Positions 17,523 to 26,826 are shown, counted from the stretch's first letter. The stretch: 64,000 nt of DNA from Olsenella_K sp050953285 (GCA_050953285.1 JBMNMK010000002.1:1240001-1304000); one strand, 5' to 3'. Made by a program: numbers and translations. Notes: generated by a model not told the origin, from the letters alone.

Positions 17523-19015
17523 GCAAGCTCACCTCCCTTCCCGACAAAGGCAGGCGCAACCGTGCCTTTTGCATCAAAGGCGCGCTCGAGCGCACGGGCA
17601 AACTGCAGCAGTTTCCGATCAGAAAATGCCGGGCCCTGGAGCTGCGCAGATACGGGCATGCCAGAATCTTTGCCCAGCCCCAACGGCACCGAAATGCCGC
17701 CATTGCCCGCAATGTTGTTGCTGATGGTGAACATGTCAGACAGATACATCTGCGTTGGATCGGAGATCTCGCCAAACTTGAACGCGGTGGTGGGTGAAGC
17801 CGGCATCAAGATCACGTCACACTGTTCCCACGCGCGCGCATAATCCTGAGTGATAAGGGTCCTCACCTGCTGCGCTGGGTAGTAGTACTGGTCATAGACG
17901 CCCGACGCCAGAAGGTAGGCGCCCAGCATCTGACGTCGCTTGGCCTCTTCACCAAAGCCATGAGCGCGCGAGAGCGCGGTTTGCTCGCCCAGCGTCTTAC
18001 AGCCTGGCTCCTGGTATCCCAGCCGCACGCCATCAAACCGCGCCAGGTTGGAGAAGGCCTCGCACGGCGCAATCACGTAATAGGCAGAAATCGAGCTTGC
18101 CATATTGGGCAAATCCACCTCGACAATCTCTGCTCCTTGGTCACGAAATGCCTGTTCAGCAGACTGAAGCGCGGCCTTGACCTCCGCGGCCAAGCCGTCG
18201 GCTTCCATCAAAGATGGAATCACTCCCACCTTTTTGCCCTCAATTGCGTCGTCCAGTTGGGCGAGAAAATCCACGGAGCAGTCCTGGCTGGTGGAATCGA
18301 GAGGGTCTCTTCCCGCACCCGTCAGCGCGCCCAGCGCCAGTGCCACATCCTCAACTGAGCGGCCAAAAGGTCCCACCTGGTCGAGAGAAGATCCAAATGC
18401 CACCACGCCGTAGCGAGAAACGGCACCATAGGTAGGCTTCATGCCCACGACGCCACAGAAGCTTGCAGGCTGCCTGATGGAGCCGCCCGTGTCTGATCCC
18501 AGAGAGAGCGTGACCTCACCTGCGGCAACAGCGGCAGCAGATCCGCCGGATGAGCCGCCAGGCACGCGCTCGGTGTCCCAGGGGTTATAGGTGGGGTGGA
18601 ACGCAGAGGACTCGGTGGATGAGCCAAAAGCAAACTCGTCCATGTTGGTCTTGCCCACAGGAATTGCGCCCGCATTGAGCATGCGCTGGACGCAGGTGGC
18701 CGTGAAGGTGGATTCATAGCTGGCAAGCATCTTAGATGCACACGTCGTGCGGGTGCCTACCAAGTGCATGTTGTCCTTAAAAGCCACGGGAACACCGGCA
18801 AGCGGCCCTATCTTCTCGCCCGCTTGGCGCGCCTTGTCCACCCTGCGTGCAGCCGCAAGCGCAAGATCGGCACTTATCTCAAGGAAAGCCTGCACCTCAG
18901 GCTCGCGCGCCTCTGTTGCCTCAAGCGCAGCGCGCGCAACCTCTTCTGCCGAGAAATCTCCTTGTTGCACGCCTGCTGCAATGGCGCGCGCAGAGAGCTG
19001 ATCCAAGGAACTCAT
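17519..19015 (-). CDS. gatA: Glutamyl-tRNA(Gln) amidotransferase subunit A
   Basis: A 498-residue amidase-signature glutaminase subunit. Visible are the catalytic Lys in VAFKDN, the glycine/serine-rich signature GGSSGGSAAAVAAG, and GSDTGGSIRQPASFCG with the nucleophilic Ser. The ATGA overlap with gatC and GTGA overlap with gatB indicate a tightly coupled gatCAB operon. It carries two copies of the dispersed 9-bp motif in different reading frames (18259 and 18813). Confidence 0.97.
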   Translation of the reverse strand: MSSLDQLSARAIAAGVQQGDFSAEEVARAALEATEAREPEVQAFLEISADLALAAARRVDKARQAGEKIGPLAGVPVAFKDNMHLVGTRTTCASKMLASYESTFTATCVQRMLNAGAIPVGKTNMDEFAFGSSTESSAFHPTYNPWDTERVPGGSSGGSAAAVAAGEVTLSLGSDTGGSIRQPASFCGVVGMKPTYGAVSRYGVVAFGSSLDQVGPFGRSVEDVALALGALTGAGRDPLDSTSQDCSVDFLAQLDDAIEGKKVGVIPSLMEADGLAAEVKAALQSAEQAFRDQGAEIVEVDLPNMASSISAYYVIAPCEAFSNLARFDGVRLGYQEPGCKTLGEQTALSRAHGFGEEAKRRQMLGAYLLASGVYDQYYYPAQQVRTLITQDYARAWEQCDVILMPASPTTAFKFGEISDPTQMYLSDMFTISNNIAGNGGISVPLGLGKDSGMPVSAQLQGPAFSDRKLLQFARALERAFDAKGTVAPAFVGKGGELA

Positions 19016-19332
19016 GAGAGATCGCCTCCCTCATCACCCAGAATTGACGGCACGCGGAAGCTGCGACCTTCGGTCGAGCCCGCATTCTTGAGCGCATCCT
19101 CAATGCTGAGCGCGCGGCAAGAATCATCCACAATATCTTCTCCCATAACGTTGGAGAGGTCTCCAATGGGATGAAATGTCGGCGTCACGCCTTCGAGGTC
19201 ATACTCACGAATAGGCTGCAAGATCTCTATGGTCTCATTCATGTACTGGCACATCTCACTCAACTCCTCTGGCGTGAGTGCTATGCGCGCATACTCTGCA
19301 ATATCCGCGACATCTTGTTCTGTTAAGGCCAT
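19012..19332 (-). CDS. gatC: Glutamyl-tRNA(Gln) amidotransferase subunit C
   Basis: A 106-residue stabilising subunit of GatCAB. The start MALTEQDVADIAEYARIALT and the EGVTPTFHP segment match GatC. ATG 19332 follows an AGGAGA site; an extension to 19395 is in frame but lacks family sequence. First gene of the gatCAB operon, divergent from suf. Confidence 0.95.
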   Translation of the reverse strand: MALTEQDVADIAEYARIALTPEELSEMCQYMNETIEILQPIREYDLEGVTPTFHPIGDLSNVMGEDIVDDSCRALSIEDALKNAGSTEGRSFRVPSILGDEGGDLS

Positions 19333-19441
19333 AATCTCCTCCTGAATGGGCACTAACAGGCAGTTTGCACCCGTCATTCTAACCAAAGTTTGCACCGCTT
19401 AGAGCCGCGCACGCCCACGTGTAACGTCTATGTGATTTCCC

Positions 19442-19474
19442 TTGCATTTTAATTCCTACAAATTAGTATGAATT
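19442..19474 (+). promoter_or_regulatory. suf promoter with a dyad between -35 and -10 (candidate Rrf2 operator)
   Basis: A dyad AATTCCTAC (19451-19459), spacer AAATTA, GTATGAATT (19466-19474) matches in 8 of 9 arm positions. It lies between TTGCAT (19442-19447) and TAGTAT (19464-19469), 16 bases apart, a plausible promoter 126 bases before sufC. The AT-rich dyad resembles sites used by Rrf2-family repressors, and the operon ends in an Rrf2 gene. The operator assignment is inference. Confidence 0.55.
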
Positions 19475-19599
19475 GCGTGAAAATGCGTTGTTCCGCCGCA
19501 TGATATGTCCGTCAGTGGGTAGCATTATTGCGGCACAACCATGGGCGCTCACCCAATGTGAGCACAGGGGGCCCAAAGCGTGATGTTAGGAGAGACCAT

Positions 19600-20367
19600 A
19601 TGTCAGAACAACTTCTTCAGGTAACTGGCCTTTCGGCAGGAACTGAGAAAAACGCTATCCTGCACAACGTTGATATCTCTGTTGGTGCAGGAGAAACCCA
19701 TGTCCTGATGGGACCTAACGGTGCAGGTAAATCAACCTTAGGCCATGTCATCATGGGAGATCCCGTCTACAAGGTCAGCTCTGGCTCCATCGTCTTTGAC
19801 GGCCAAGACCTTACGGAGGAAGGTGCTGATAAGCGCTCACTCGCAGGCATTTTCCTCTCCTATCAGGCTCCTGTTGAGGTGGCGGGCGTACCTCTCTACA
19901 GCTTCTTGCGCACCATCACCCAGAAGCGCCCTGAGCTCAAGATGACCGCCAAGCAGTTCCGCCAGCGCGTGGGAGAAATTGCAGATGAGCTGGATCTTTC
20001 CCAGAGCTTCTTGACCCGTGAGCTCAACGTTGGCTTTTCTGGCGGCGAGAAGAAAAAGATTGAGATGCTGCAGCTGCTGCTCTTAAGACCAAAGCTAGCA
20101 ATCTTAGATGAGACAGATTCTGGCCTGGACGTAGACGCACTCTCCGTGGTTTCCCGTGGTATTGAGGCGTATCGCAAGAGCTGCAACGGCGCTTTGCTCA
20201 TGATCACGCACAACACCCGCATCCTGGAGCGCTTGACCGTTGATCGCACCCACGTGATGGTTAAAGGCCACCTGGTAGCAGACGGTCCTGCATCGCTCAT
20301 CGACGACATTGATGCCCACGGCTTTGAGCGCTTTGAGCACGAGGCAAGCGCAGGTGATGCAGAGTGA
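19600..20367 (+). CDS. sufC: Fe-S cluster assembly ATPase SufC
   Basis: A 255-residue ABC-type ATPase of the SufBCD scaffold complex. It has Walker A GPNGAGKST, the signature LNVGFSGGEKKKIEM, and Walker B LAILDETDSGLDVDAL. ATG 19600 follows TTAGGAGAG. It is the first gene of the operon, an order unlike the usual BCD or BDC, and its stop overlaps the sufB GTG start. Confidence 0.97.
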   Translation: MSEQLLQVTGLSAGTEKNAILHNVDISVGAGETHVLMGPNGAGKSTLGHVIMGDPVYKVSSGSIVFDGQDLTEEGADKRSLAGIFLSYQAPVEVAGVPLYSFLRTITQKRPELKMTAKQFRQRVGEIADELDLSQSFLTRELNVGFSGGEKKKIEMLQLLLLRPKLAILDETDSGLDVDALSVVSRGIEAYRKSCNGALLMITHNTRILERLTVDRTHVMVKGHLVADGPASLIDDIDAHGFERFEHEASAGDAE

Positions 20368-21782
20368 GCGAGACCAAGCGTACCCAGGTCGAAGACGTCG
20401 ATCGTTCCCTGTATGATTTCGTGAAATCTGAAGAGGGCTATGAGCGCTACTCAGACGGCCTTACCCCTGACATTGTGCGTCAAATTTCCGAGAAGAAAAA
20501 CGAGCCGCAATGGATGCTTGACATGCGTCTCAAGGCGCTGGAAATCTTCCATGAAAAGCAGATGGCTCCCAACTGGGGACCGTCCATTGCCGGTTTGGAT
20601 ATGGACCACATCTCCACGTATGTATCGCCCAAGACCAAGCAGGCAAAGGACTGGAACGATGTCCCTAAAGACATCAAGGATACCTTTGAGCGCTTAGGTA
20701 TTCCGCAGGCAGAGCGCGAGAGCTTGGCGGGCGTCGGCGCCCAGTATGACTCTGAGATTGTCTATCACAACATGCGTGAAGAGGTTGCCAAATATGGCGT
20801 CATCTACACCACCATTGAAGACGCGCTGCAAGATCCCCAGTGGGAGCCTGTCGTGCGCGAGTACTTTGGCAAGCTCATCCCGATGACTGATCACAAGTTT
20901 GCTGCGCTTCACTACGCCGTGTGGTCGGGCGGCTCATTTGTCTATGTGCCCGAAGGTGTGAGCGTGGAATACCCGCTCCAGAGCTACTTCAGACTCAATG
21001 CCCAAGGCGCCGGCCAGTTTGAACATACGCTCATCATTGTGGAAAACGGTGCTGACCTGCACTTTATTGAGGGCTGCTCCGCGCCTAAATACTACGAGGC
21101 AAACCTGCATGCGGGCGCTGTTGAGCTGTTTGTGAAAGACCATGCGCGCCTGCGCTATTCAACCATTGAGAACTGGTCAAAGAACATGTACAACCTCAAC
21201 ACCAAGCGTGCCAAAGTTGGTACTGATTCCAAGATGGAGTGGGTCTCTGGCTCTTTTGGCAGCCACGTTTCATACCTCTACCCCACCACCATCTTGCAAG
21301 GTGACCGTTCAAGCTGTGAATTCTCTGGCATCACTTTTGCCGGCGCCACGCAGGATTTGGACACGGGCTGCAAGGTCATCCTCAACGGCAAAGACACCAC
21401 AGCTTCTGTTGACACCAAGTCCATCTCAAAAGATGGCGGGATCAATACCTTCCGCAGCTCTGTTGTCGTTGGCCGCTACGCGGACAACGCCCGTGCTTCG
21501 GTGAGTTGCCAATCGCTCATGCTGGACAATATCAGCCGCTCAGACACCATACCTGCCATGGACGTGAGAAACCCCACGGCAAGTGTCGGCCACGAAGCAA
21601 CCATTGGCCGCATCTCTGACGACACCATCTTGTACCTCATGAGCCGTGGTTGCTCTGAGGCAGAAGCCAGGACCATGGTGGTCAACGGCTTTGCCAACCC
21701 CGTATCCAAAGAGCTACCGCTCGAGTATGCCGTCGAGATGAACAATCTCATCAAGCTCGAGATGGAAGGAGCAATAGGCTAA
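20364..21782 (+). CDS. sufB: Fe-S cluster assembly protein SufB
   Basis: A 472-residue scaffold subunit with the beta-helix core. VPEGVSVEYPLQSYFRLN, EGCSAPKYYEANLHAGAVEL and SRSDTIPAMDVRNPTASVGH are strongly conserved SufB blocks. It starts at GTG 20364 inside the sufC stop (GTGA). Its TAA shares one base with the sufD ATG (TAATG), so the three subunits are translationally coupled. Confidence 0.97.
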   Translation: MSETKRTQVEDVDRSLYDFVKSEEGYERYSDGLTPDIVRQISEKKNEPQWMLDMRLKALEIFHEKQMAPNWGPSIAGLDMDHISTYVSPKTKQAKDWNDVPKDIKDTFERLGIPQAERESLAGVGAQYDSEIVYHNMREEVAKYGVIYTTIEDALQDPQWEPVVREYFGKLIPMTDHKFAALHYAVWSGGSFVYVPEGVSVEYPLQSYFRLNAQGAGQFEHTLIIVENGADLHFIEGCSAPKYYEANLHAGAVELFVKDHARLRYSTIENWSKNMYNLNTKRAKVGTDSKMEWVSGSFGSHVSYLYPTTILQGDRSSCEFSGITFAGATQDLDTGCKVILNGKDTTASVDTKSISKDGGINTFRSSVVVGRYADNARASVSCQSLMLDNISRSDTIPAMDVRNPTASVGHEATIGRISDDTILYLMSRGCSEAEARTMVVNGFANPVSKELPLEYAVEMNNLIKLEMEGAIG

Positions 21783-22906
21783 TGGCTGACACAAACGCAA
21801 CGCTCACAAGCACAGCTCCAGATACCATCACGCTTTCCCGCGTCAATACGCCGCCTGCAGAGACCTGGAACTACCTTAAGTCAAACGATATCACCTTAAC
21901 CGTGCCAAGCGTTTCTCGCAAAGGAGATGTCTACTTTGCCCTGCCCCAGCTCTTTAGCAAGATTGAGACGGGCATGGGCGATAAGGTCACCAACTGGGTC
22001 ACCTCACAGGCAAAAGACGCCACCTATATAGAGGTGGCGCGCAACACCGTCCGCGACGAGCCCATCGTGATAGATATTGATGCCGATAAGAACCAGGTTG
22101 AAGACACGGGCATCATGATCCGCGAGGGCGCTTCTGCCACCGTGGTTCTTATCGCCCATGGTAGCGCGGCTGATGCGACAACCTCTGCCGCACTCACGCG
22201 CATTGTATGCGAGAAGAGAAGCCATCTCTCGCTCTTTGAGCTCGTTGCGCTCAGTGACACCGGGACGCATCTGGAAAGCGTGGGTATCCATGCCGACGCT
22301 GAGGCCACCGTAGACGTGCGCCAGTATCTTTTGGGCGGCGCCACCCAGGCTGTGGGATTTTGCGCCACGCTTGCCGGCGCGGACAGCAGGCTTTCGCTCT
22401 ATACGCGCTATTTGGGGCGCAAGGACAACGTCTTGGATATCAACCATGTAGTGCGCCAGCGCGGTGAGAATACCCTGGCAGAGGTGGTTGAATCGGGCGT
22501 GTTGGAAGACGCGGCCAAGAAGAGCCTGCGCGCCACGATTGACCTTATCCATGGGGCAAAAGGTGCCAAGGGTAACGAAATTGAGCACGTCTTGGTAACC
22601 GGCGACGATGTCACCAACAAGACCATGCCAGTCATCCTGTGTGATGAGGATGATGTACAGGGCAACCACGGTGCCACCATAGGCTCCATTGGCCCTGATC
22701 AGATGCAGTATCTCAAGGACCGCGGCCTCAGCACTCAGGAGGCAGAAGACCTCTACGTGCGCGCCATCTTTGATGATGTCGTTATTGCTGCTCCTACGGC
22801 TTCTGCCCGCCAGGCAGCACTCACGCGTGCCCGTGAGGTCTTGGGTGCAGAGATTGCAAATGACCTGACCGAGGGCTTAGGCCTTTCTAGCGCAGAGGAG
22901 GCGTAG
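21782..22906 (+). CDS. sufD: Fe-S cluster assembly protein SufD
   Basis: A 374-residue SufB paralogue. It shares the C-terminal half (HGAKGAKGNEIEHVLVTGDD, then NHGATIGSIGPDQMQYLKDRGLS) and has a more divergent N-terminal half, as is normal for SufD. It completes the SufBC2D scaffold and is followed two bases later by sufS. Confidence 0.95.
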   Translation: MADTNATLTSTAPDTITLSRVNTPPAETWNYLKSNDITLTVPSVSRKGDVYFALPQLFSKIETGMGDKVTNWVTSQAKDATYIEVARNTVRDEPIVIDIDADKNQVEDTGIMIREGASATVVLIAHGSAADATTSAALTRIVCEKRSHLSLFELVALSDTGTHLESVGIHADAEATVDVRQYLLGGATQAVGFCATLAGADSRLSLYTRYLGRKDNVLDINHVVRQRGENTLAEVVESGVLEDAAKKSLRATIDLIHGAKGAKGNEIEHVLVTGDDVTNKTMPVILCDEDDVQGNHGATIGSIGPDQMQYLKDRGLSTQEAEDLYVRAIFDDVVIAAPTASARQAALTRAREVLGAEIANDLTEGLGLSSAEEA

Positions 22907-22908
22907 GC

Positions 22909-24204
22909 ATGGCAGAGCTAAACGCTTCAACCTTGAGCGCAGAAGAGCTGAAAGAGATTGAGAAAAGCCCCTACAAGGCTGATTTTCCTCTGCTTGATAA
23001 GCATCCTGACCTGGTATTTTTAGACAGCGCGGCCACCGCGCAGCGCCCCGGAGTTGTGCTGGATGCTGAGCGCACGTTCTATGAGACCATGAACGCCAAC
23101 CCCTTGCGCGGTCTCTACAAACTCTCCGTGGAGGCAACGCAGGCCATCGATGATGCCCGTGCGCACATTGCTCGCTTCATTGGTGCCAAAGACGAGGCAG
23201 GTCAGGCACGCGGAAACGAGATCGTGTTTACCAGAAACGCATCTGAGTCCTTGAATCTTCTGGCGCATACCTTGCCTGAGCTGGTAAAGCTTGGTCCTGG
23301 TGACGAAGTTGTGGTCTCTATCATGGAGCACCACTCAAATATCATCCCCTGGCAGCAGGTGTGCAAAGCCACGGGCGCAAAGCTCGTCTATCTGCGCTTG
23401 GAAGACTATCGCATCACGCCGGAGGAGCTTACCGCCAAAATAGGCGATAAAACCAAGATTGTCTCCGTCACACAGGTATCCAACGTGCTGGGCGTAGAGA
23501 ATGACATTGCAGCCATTACCGAGGTGGCACATGCCCATGGTGCTCTCTGCGTGGTTGATGGCGCGCAAAGCGTGCCTCACATCCGCGTAGATGTTAAGCA
23601 GATGGGCTGTGACTTCTTGGCCTTTAGTGCCCACAAGCTGGGCGGACCTATGGGTATTGGCGTCTTGTGGGGCAAGATGGATCTGCTCAAGAAGATGCCG
23701 CCGTTTCTCACCGGCGGAGAGATGATTGACTCCGTGAGTGAGCAGGATGCCGTCTGGGCAGACGTACCGCAGAAGTTTGAGGCAGGAACTCAAGACGCAG
23801 CAGGATCATATGCCTTTGATGCTGATCTCACCTATTTGGAATCTTTGGGTATGGAGACCATCGAGAAGCGCGAGCGCCTGCTTGCCCGCTACCTCACCGA
23901 AGAGCTCTCCGCCCTGGATTTTGTGAGCATCGTTGGTCCTCAAGAAGGTGAGCGTCACATCGGTGCGGTGAGCTTTGATGTGAAAGGCATCCATCCGCAT
24001 GATGTGGCCTCCATCCTCGACACGAGCAATGTCTGCATCCGCGCTGGTCACCACTGCGCGCAGCCCTTGCTCACCTACCTTGGCTACATGAGCACCTGCC
24101 GCGCTAGCGTAGCGTTTTATAACGATAAGAACGATATTGACCAGCTGATCAGCGGTCTCAAACAAGTCTGGAGTATCTTCCATGGATGTAACGAGTCTGT
24201 ATAA
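22909..24204 (+). CDS. sufS: Cysteine desulfurase SufS
   Basis: A 431-residue PLP enzyme that removes sulfur from cysteine and passes it to SufU. Motifs include FLDSAATAQRPG, MEHHSNIIPWQ, the PLP Lys in FSAHKLGGPMGIGVLWG and the mobile active-site loop GHHCAQPLLTYLGYMSTCRAS. It is a group II desulfurase. The 3' end overlaps sufU by 23 bases. Confidence 0.96.
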   Translation: MAELNASTLSAEELKEIEKSPYKADFPLLDKHPDLVFLDSAATAQRPGVVLDAERTFYETMNANPLRGLYKLSVEATQAIDDARAHIARFIGAKDEAGQARGNEIVFTRNASESLNLLAHTLPELVKLGPGDEVVVSIMEHHSNIIPWQQVCKATGAKLVYLRLEDYRITPEELTAKIGDKTKIVSVTQVSNVLGVENDIAAITEVAHAHGALCVVDGAQSVPHIRVDVKQMGCDFLAFSAHKLGGPMGIGVLWGKMDLLKKMPPFLTGGEMIDSVSEQDAVWADVPQKFEAGTQDAAGSYAFDADLTYLESLGMETIEKRERLLARYLTEELSALDFVSIVGPQEGERHIGAVSFDVKGIHPHDVASILDTSNVCIRAGHHCAQPLLTYLGYMSTCRASVAFYNDKNDIDQLISGLKQVWSIFHGCNESV

Positions 24205-24643
24205 CGCCCAATTTATGGACCACGTGGCTCACCCAGATTACAAATACGATATGGGTGAGTGCACCTATGAGCATGATGGAATCAACCCCAGCTGCGGAGA
24301 TGAGCTGCACTTTAAAGTAAAGATGGCAGACGATGGCACCATTGAAGAAGCCGCCTATACCGGACATGGCTGTGCGGTGAGCATGGCCTCTGCTGACATG
24401 ATGAGTGAGCTCATGGAAGGCAAGACGCCAGAAGAGGCCATTGAGCTGTGTGAGCTCTTCAAGAACATGGTGACCGGCTCTGTGACCGACCAAGATCTCT
24501 TAAACGACAAGCTGGATGAAGCGGCTATGCTCAAAGACGTGAGCCATATGCCGGCTCGTGTTAAATGTGCCGAGCTTGCCTGGAGAACCCTCTCTGAGAT
24601 GCTCCAGGGAGCACACGACGGCGCCTCTTCAACGGAAGGATAG
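24182..24643 (+). CDS. sufU: Sulfur relay/scaffold protein SufU
   Basis: A 153-residue IscU-like zinc protein that accepts sulfur from SufS. Ligands are visible in NPSCGDEL, GHGCAVSMASADMMSE and RVKCAELAW. The SufU-specific insertion KNMVTGSVTDQDLLNDKLDE distinguishes it from IscU. The start overlaps the end of sufS. Confidence 0.95.
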   Translation: MDVTSLYNAQFMDHVAHPDYKYDMGECTYEHDGINPSCGDELHFKVKMADDGTIEEAAYTGHGCAVSMASADMMSELMEGKTPEEAIELCELFKNMVTGSVTDQDLLNDKLDEAAMLKDVSHMPARVKCAELAWRTLSEMLQGAHDGASSTEG

Positions 24644-24648
24644 AACCT

Positions 24649-25152
24649 ATGGCTGGCATGTTCTCCACCAAAGGGAAATATGCGCTTCGTGCTATGGCAG
24701 ACCTTGCTACGCATGAGGGATGGGTATCTTTGGGCGAGGTCTCCAAGCGCCAGCACATATCTCGTAAGTACCTTGAGCAGGTCATCAAGCTCATGCATAA
24801 GGCAGGCTACGTGGAGAGCCTGCGCGGCAAGGGCGGTGGCTATAGGCTCACCAGAAAGCCTGAGGAATACACCTTAGGCCAGATACTCAGAGCCGCGGAA
24901 GGATCTCTGGCCCCGGTTGCATGTCTTGACTGCACCAACGACGAGATCTGCCCCATCATCAAGACTTGCCCCACGGTAACCGTATGGCGTGATCTGGGCA
25001 AAGTCATGGCTAACTACCTGGACAGCCAGACCTTGGCAGACATCATTGAGCGCAGAAATGAGCTTGATGAGATAGAGGGCCTCACCGACTGGCACCCCAA
25101 GGGCAGCCGCAGCGGAAAGGCCCGCTCACGCGCTGGCCGGGGTGAGTGCTAG
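24649..25152 (+). CDS. IscR-like Rrf2 family transcriptional regulator
   Basis: A 167-residue regulator with the Rrf2 winged helix (STKGKYALRAMADLA, then HISRKYLEQVIKLMHKAGYV and the wing RGKGGGYRL). The cluster CTNDEICPIIKTC gives the C-x5-C-x5-C spacing of [2Fe-2S]-binding IscR, preceded by an extra Cys. It probably senses Fe-S status and controls the suf operon, of which it is the last gene. A matching dyad is present at the suf promoter. The C-terminal 25 residues are basic and unique. Confidence 0.9.
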   Translation: MAGMFSTKGKYALRAMADLATHEGWVSLGEVSKRQHISRKYLEQVIKLMHKAGYVESLRGKGGGYRLTRKPEEYTLGQILRAAEGSLAPVACLDCTNDEICPIIKTCPTVTVWRDLGKVMANYLDSQTLADIIERRNELDEIEGLTDWHPKGSRSGKARSRAGRGEC

Positions 25153-25177
25153 GTCATCTGGGCGATAAACCCCAAGC

Positions 25178-25858
25178 TCATGCATCGTTTTCATCAAACC
25201 GCGCGTCCTGGCGTGCCTGCCAGTATGCGCGGTCTTTCTCGCCCACTGAACGCAGCGGCCGGCAGGGATTTCCCACGGCAATCACATCCGCGGGGATATC
25301 TTTGGTCACCACCGAGCCTGAGCCAATGATTGTTCGGGCGCCGATGGTCACGCCAGGGTTGATGATGGCTCCGCCGCCAATCCAGACATCGTCTGAAATG
25401 TGTATGGGAGCTGAGCACTCAAGGCCTGTAGCACGAACGCGCGCGTCCACGGGATGGAATGCGGCAAAAAGGCTCACGTTTGGCCCAAACAGCACGTTCT
25501 TGCCTATGGTCACCGGTGCTGTATCCAAGATAACGCACCCATAGTTGGCAAAGAACCTGTCCCCCACAAAGATGTTGTAGCCGTAATCACATCTAAAAGG
25601 CGGCTCAATGTGCACCTCTTCTCCGCACGAACCCAAAAGCTTGTGCAGAAGTGCTACGCGGGAAGCTTCCTCTGAAGGGCGCGTGGCGTTGAAGTCATAG
25701 GTGATGTCCAGAGTGCGCGCATGGTCCTGGGCAAGCGTCTCATCGCACGGAAGATACAGACGACCCGCGAGCATGTTGTTCTTCTCGCCCAGCGGATTGT
25801 TCTGAGGATCTGGCCGCGGCGCGCCACCATCTGCTCCAAGCTGTATATCTTCTACCAT
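25178..25858 (-). CDS. Maltose/galactoside O-acetyltransferase-like hexapeptide enzyme
   Basis: A 226-residue sugar O-acetyltransferase of the Maa/LacA group. The N-terminal Mac domain (KNNMLAGRLYLPCDETLAQD) precedes a left-handed beta helix with FRCDYGYNIFVGDRFFANYG, the catalytic His in AFHPVDARVR, and DDVWIGGGAIINPGVTIG. Start 25858 is chosen for GGGGGAG 7 bases upstream; an ATG at 25885 has its only SD inside the fba terminator stem. The acceptor sugar is unknown. Confidence 0.85.
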   Translation of the reverse strand: MVEDIQLGADGGAPRPDPQNNPLGEKNNMLAGRLYLPCDETLAQDHARTLDITYDFNATRPSEEASRVALLHKLLGSCGEEVHIEPPFRCDYGYNIFVGDRFFANYGCVILDTAPVTIGKNVLFGPNVSLFAAFHPVDARVRATGLECSAPIHISDDVWIGGGAIINPGVTIGARTIIGSGSVVTKDIPADVIAVGNPCRPLRSVGEKDRAYWQARQDARFDENDA

Positions 25859-25887
25859 GAGTCGCTCCCCCTCACCCGCTGCCATCC

Positions 25888-25922
25888 AAAAAACCTCCCT
25901 TTCTCATGATAAGAAAGGGAGG
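25888..25922 (-). terminator. Intrinsic terminator of the aldolase gene
   Basis: On the minus strand an 11-bp perfect stem (25922-25912 with 25904-25894, loop of 7) is followed by six T (25893-25888). It lies 29 bases after the aldolase stop and only about 30 bases before the acetyltransferase start. Its 3' arm contains GGGAGG. Confidence 0.9.
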
Positions 25923-25950
25923 CCATCTTAGCATGCTTGGGAGGTCAGAA

Positions 25951-26826
25951 TTAGAAATCCCAACCCTTGCCGTCGGAACCAAAGTCCTTGATGAGGGACT
26001 TTGCCGTATCGGTGATGTTGTCAAAGCCAGGCTTCAAGAACTTGCGAGGATCGTAGTTCTTACCCTCCAGGTCCTTGCCGGACTCCACATAGGCGCGCAT
26101 GGCGCTGTGGAAGGCAAGCTGGAGCTCGGTGTTGATGTTGATCTTGGCGACGCCCAAGGAGACGGCCTTGAGCACCTGCTCCTTAGGAATGCCAGAGCCG
26201 CCGTGCAGCACGAGCGGCAGATCTCCGGTCTTCTCCTGGATAGCGGCCAGACGATCAAAGTTGAGGCCCGCCCAGTTTGCAGGATACGGACCATGGATAT
26301 TGCCGATGCCACACGCCAGGAAATCGACGCCCAGCTCTGCGATAGCTGCGCACTCATCAGGATCTGCAAGCTCACCCTGTGCGGTCACGCCGTCCTCTGT
26401 GCCGCCGATGCCGCCGACCTCTGCCTCAATGGAGAGACCCTTGCTATGTGCGAGCTTTACCAGCTCCTTAGTGTGCTCGACGTTAGTGGAGAACTCCGCC
26501 TCATGGGAGCCGTCATACATAATGGATGTGAAACCTGCGTCAATTGCCTTGAAGCAGTCCTCATAGGAGCCGTGATCAAGATGCATGGCCACCGGCACGG
26601 TGATGTCCATGGAGATGAGCAGATCACGGACAACATCTGCCACAACCTGGAAGCCCTTCTGCCACTTGGCTGCGCCAGAGGTGCACTGAATGATTACAGG
26701 GGACTGGGTCTCCTCAGCAGCGGTGAGAATTGAGCGCGTCCACTCCAGATCGTTGGTGTTAAACGCTGCAATCCCGTAGTGTCCAGCCTTTGCTGCCTTG
26801 AGCATACCTGCTGCGTTGACGAGCAT
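25951..26826 (-). CDS. fba: Class II fructose-bisphosphate aldolase
   Basis: A 291-residue zinc aldolase splitting fructose-1,6-bisphosphate. It shows HLDHGSYEDC with the catalytic Asp and a zinc His, EAEVGGIGGTEDG, GIGNIHGPYP, LHGGSGIP and KININTELQLAF. Length and motifs match the class IIB glycolytic enzymes. Tagatose-bisphosphate use cannot be excluded from sequence. The gene stands alone with its own terminator. Confidence 0.93.
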   Translation of the reverse strand: MLVNAAGMLKAAKAGHYGIAAFNTNDLEWTRSILTAAEETQSPVIIQCTSGAAKWQKGFQVVADVVRDLLISMDITVPVAMHLDHGSYEDCFKAIDAGFTSIMYDGSHEAEFSTNVEHTKELVKLAHSKGLSIEAEVGGIGGTEDGVTAQGELADPDECAAIAELGVDFLACGIGNIHGPYPANWAGLNFDRLAAIQEKTGDLPLVLHGGSGIPKEQVLKAVSLGVAKININTELQLAFHSAMRAYVESGKDLEGKNYDPRKFLKPGFDNITDTAKSLIKDFGSDGKGWDF

